64,000 nt of DNA from Lycocorax pyrrhopterus obiensis (taxonomy: Eukaryota; Chordata; Aves; Passeriformes; Paradisaeidae). Within the stretch, counting starts at the first letter, position 1. Each line of letters begins with the position of its first letter. Below, piece by piece: positions 63,591-64,000 of this stretch. The stretch spans positions 1,809,376 to 1,873,375 of the forward strand of contig JACSVZ010000008.1 of NCBI GenBank assembly GCA_014706295.1. The letters run 5' to 3'. Below the pieces are notes generated by a model, which worked only from the letters and a program-made list of their open reading frames with translations, was not told the DNA's origin and ran no database searches. The position numbers and the translations under genes were made by a program.

Positions 63591-64000
63591 GAGGGATCAT
63601 TTCACAGCCATCACACCACACCCAGAAGAAACAAAATGAGTGTTTCTACATCCAGGGGTTCCCAATTATTTGAATCCCTCCTCCCCAACACAAGGGCATA
63701 AATCAGGCTGCTCATAAATTTCTGCTTCACTAAGTTTGCAATACCAAAGCAGTTTCTTCCCTAGGGACAAAGAGGAGTAGCAGCACTTCAGAGTTTCAGC
63801 ATTTCTGTGAGCAGGCTTGTTTCCAAAAAATAGAAAACAAAATACAGTAATTGGAATACTTGAGCAGCTAAAAAAAAAAATCATCCTCAAACGCTTTTCA
63901 GCACTATCTTCTCTGGTTCTGCTTCTCTTTTCCACCTCATAGTAGGATACACCCCATTTCCTACCTGAAGGGCAAGAAAATGGAAGTTTGCTGGAAGCCA

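Larger units (their letters stand above)
39886..64000 (-). other. PCDH15: PCDH15 intron upstream of first coding exon (partial)
   Basis: Everything at higher coordinates than the exon acceptor at 39886 should be intron 1, unless a non-coding first exon hides here. No CpG island or convincing promoter is visible. Besides the repeats listed separately, 40593-41594, 41906-42840, 43078-43529, 43728-44764, 45691-46814, 46908-49374, 50062-50662, 51469-52114, 53173-54679, 54894-55677, 56994-58467, 58542-60022, 60358-61672, 62094-62800 and 63591-64000 hold ordinary intronic DNA with nothing I can name. Confidence 0.75.

Noticed and set aside
62866..63639. 257-codon open frame on +
   Set aside because: Antisense to the CR1 copy at 62801; same reason as the 352 frame.
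39886..64000. Non-coding first exon or promoter of PCDH15
   Set aside because: No CpG island, initiator or donor with convincing context stood out. A 5'UTR exon cannot be recognised without transcript data.

Overview
The window is avian nuclear DNA, most likely from a passerine songbird. It is packed with GC-rich 3' ends of CR1 LINE retrotransposons (about 31 recognisable pieces), it has endogenous-retrovirus LTRs with TG...CA ends, and its only recognisable genes are short exons separated by large introns. There are no bacterial-type operons, tRNAs, rRNAs or CRISPR arrays.

The only gene I can support is PCDH15 (protocadherin-15), on the minus strand. PCDH15 is the lower half of the hair-cell tip link and binds cadherin-23. 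Three of its 5'-most exons are visible. The first coding exon (39767-39885) carries the signal peptide and the first few mature residues. A 15-nt microexon (12101-12115) encodes D/W-Q-Y-E/D. A 66-nt exon (11272-11337) starts the first extracellular cadherin repeat (EC1). All three have canonical GT/AG sites and matching phase-1 junctions. The microexon can therefore be included or skipped without changing frame. The next exon, on the low-coordinate side, and the upstream non-coding exon(s), on the high-coordinate side, are not seen here.

The rest is intronic. In gene order it comprises part of intron 1 (39886-64000), a 27.7-kb intron (12116-39766), a 763-bp intron (11338-12100) and part of the next intron (1-11271). 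The introns hold CR1 pieces in both orientations. They also hold a complete-looking solo LTR with a 5-bp target duplication (56304-56993), and three related LTRs with TGATGCC/GGCATCA ends (22861, 52115, 61673). A further LTR is flanked by 180-190-bp direct repeats (7912-8858), and two more LTR-like stretches occur at 16795 and 49833.

Other structures are a large inverted repeat with arms of about 355-370 bp (6171-7300), a five-copy tandem array of about 180-bp units (44765-45690), two minisatellites (17885 and 19025), purine-only-like tracts (31689, 60023) and A/C-only-like tracts (40381, 42841).

The strongest biological story is the PCDH15 microexon. It is conserved in frame and in sequence, sits at the tip that contacts cadherin-23, and is preceded by UGC motifs of the kind read by SRRM3/SRRM4 splicing regulators. 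The most unusual DNA structures are the long inverted repeat, the LTR caught between long direct repeats, and a CR1 copy with an internal inversion.
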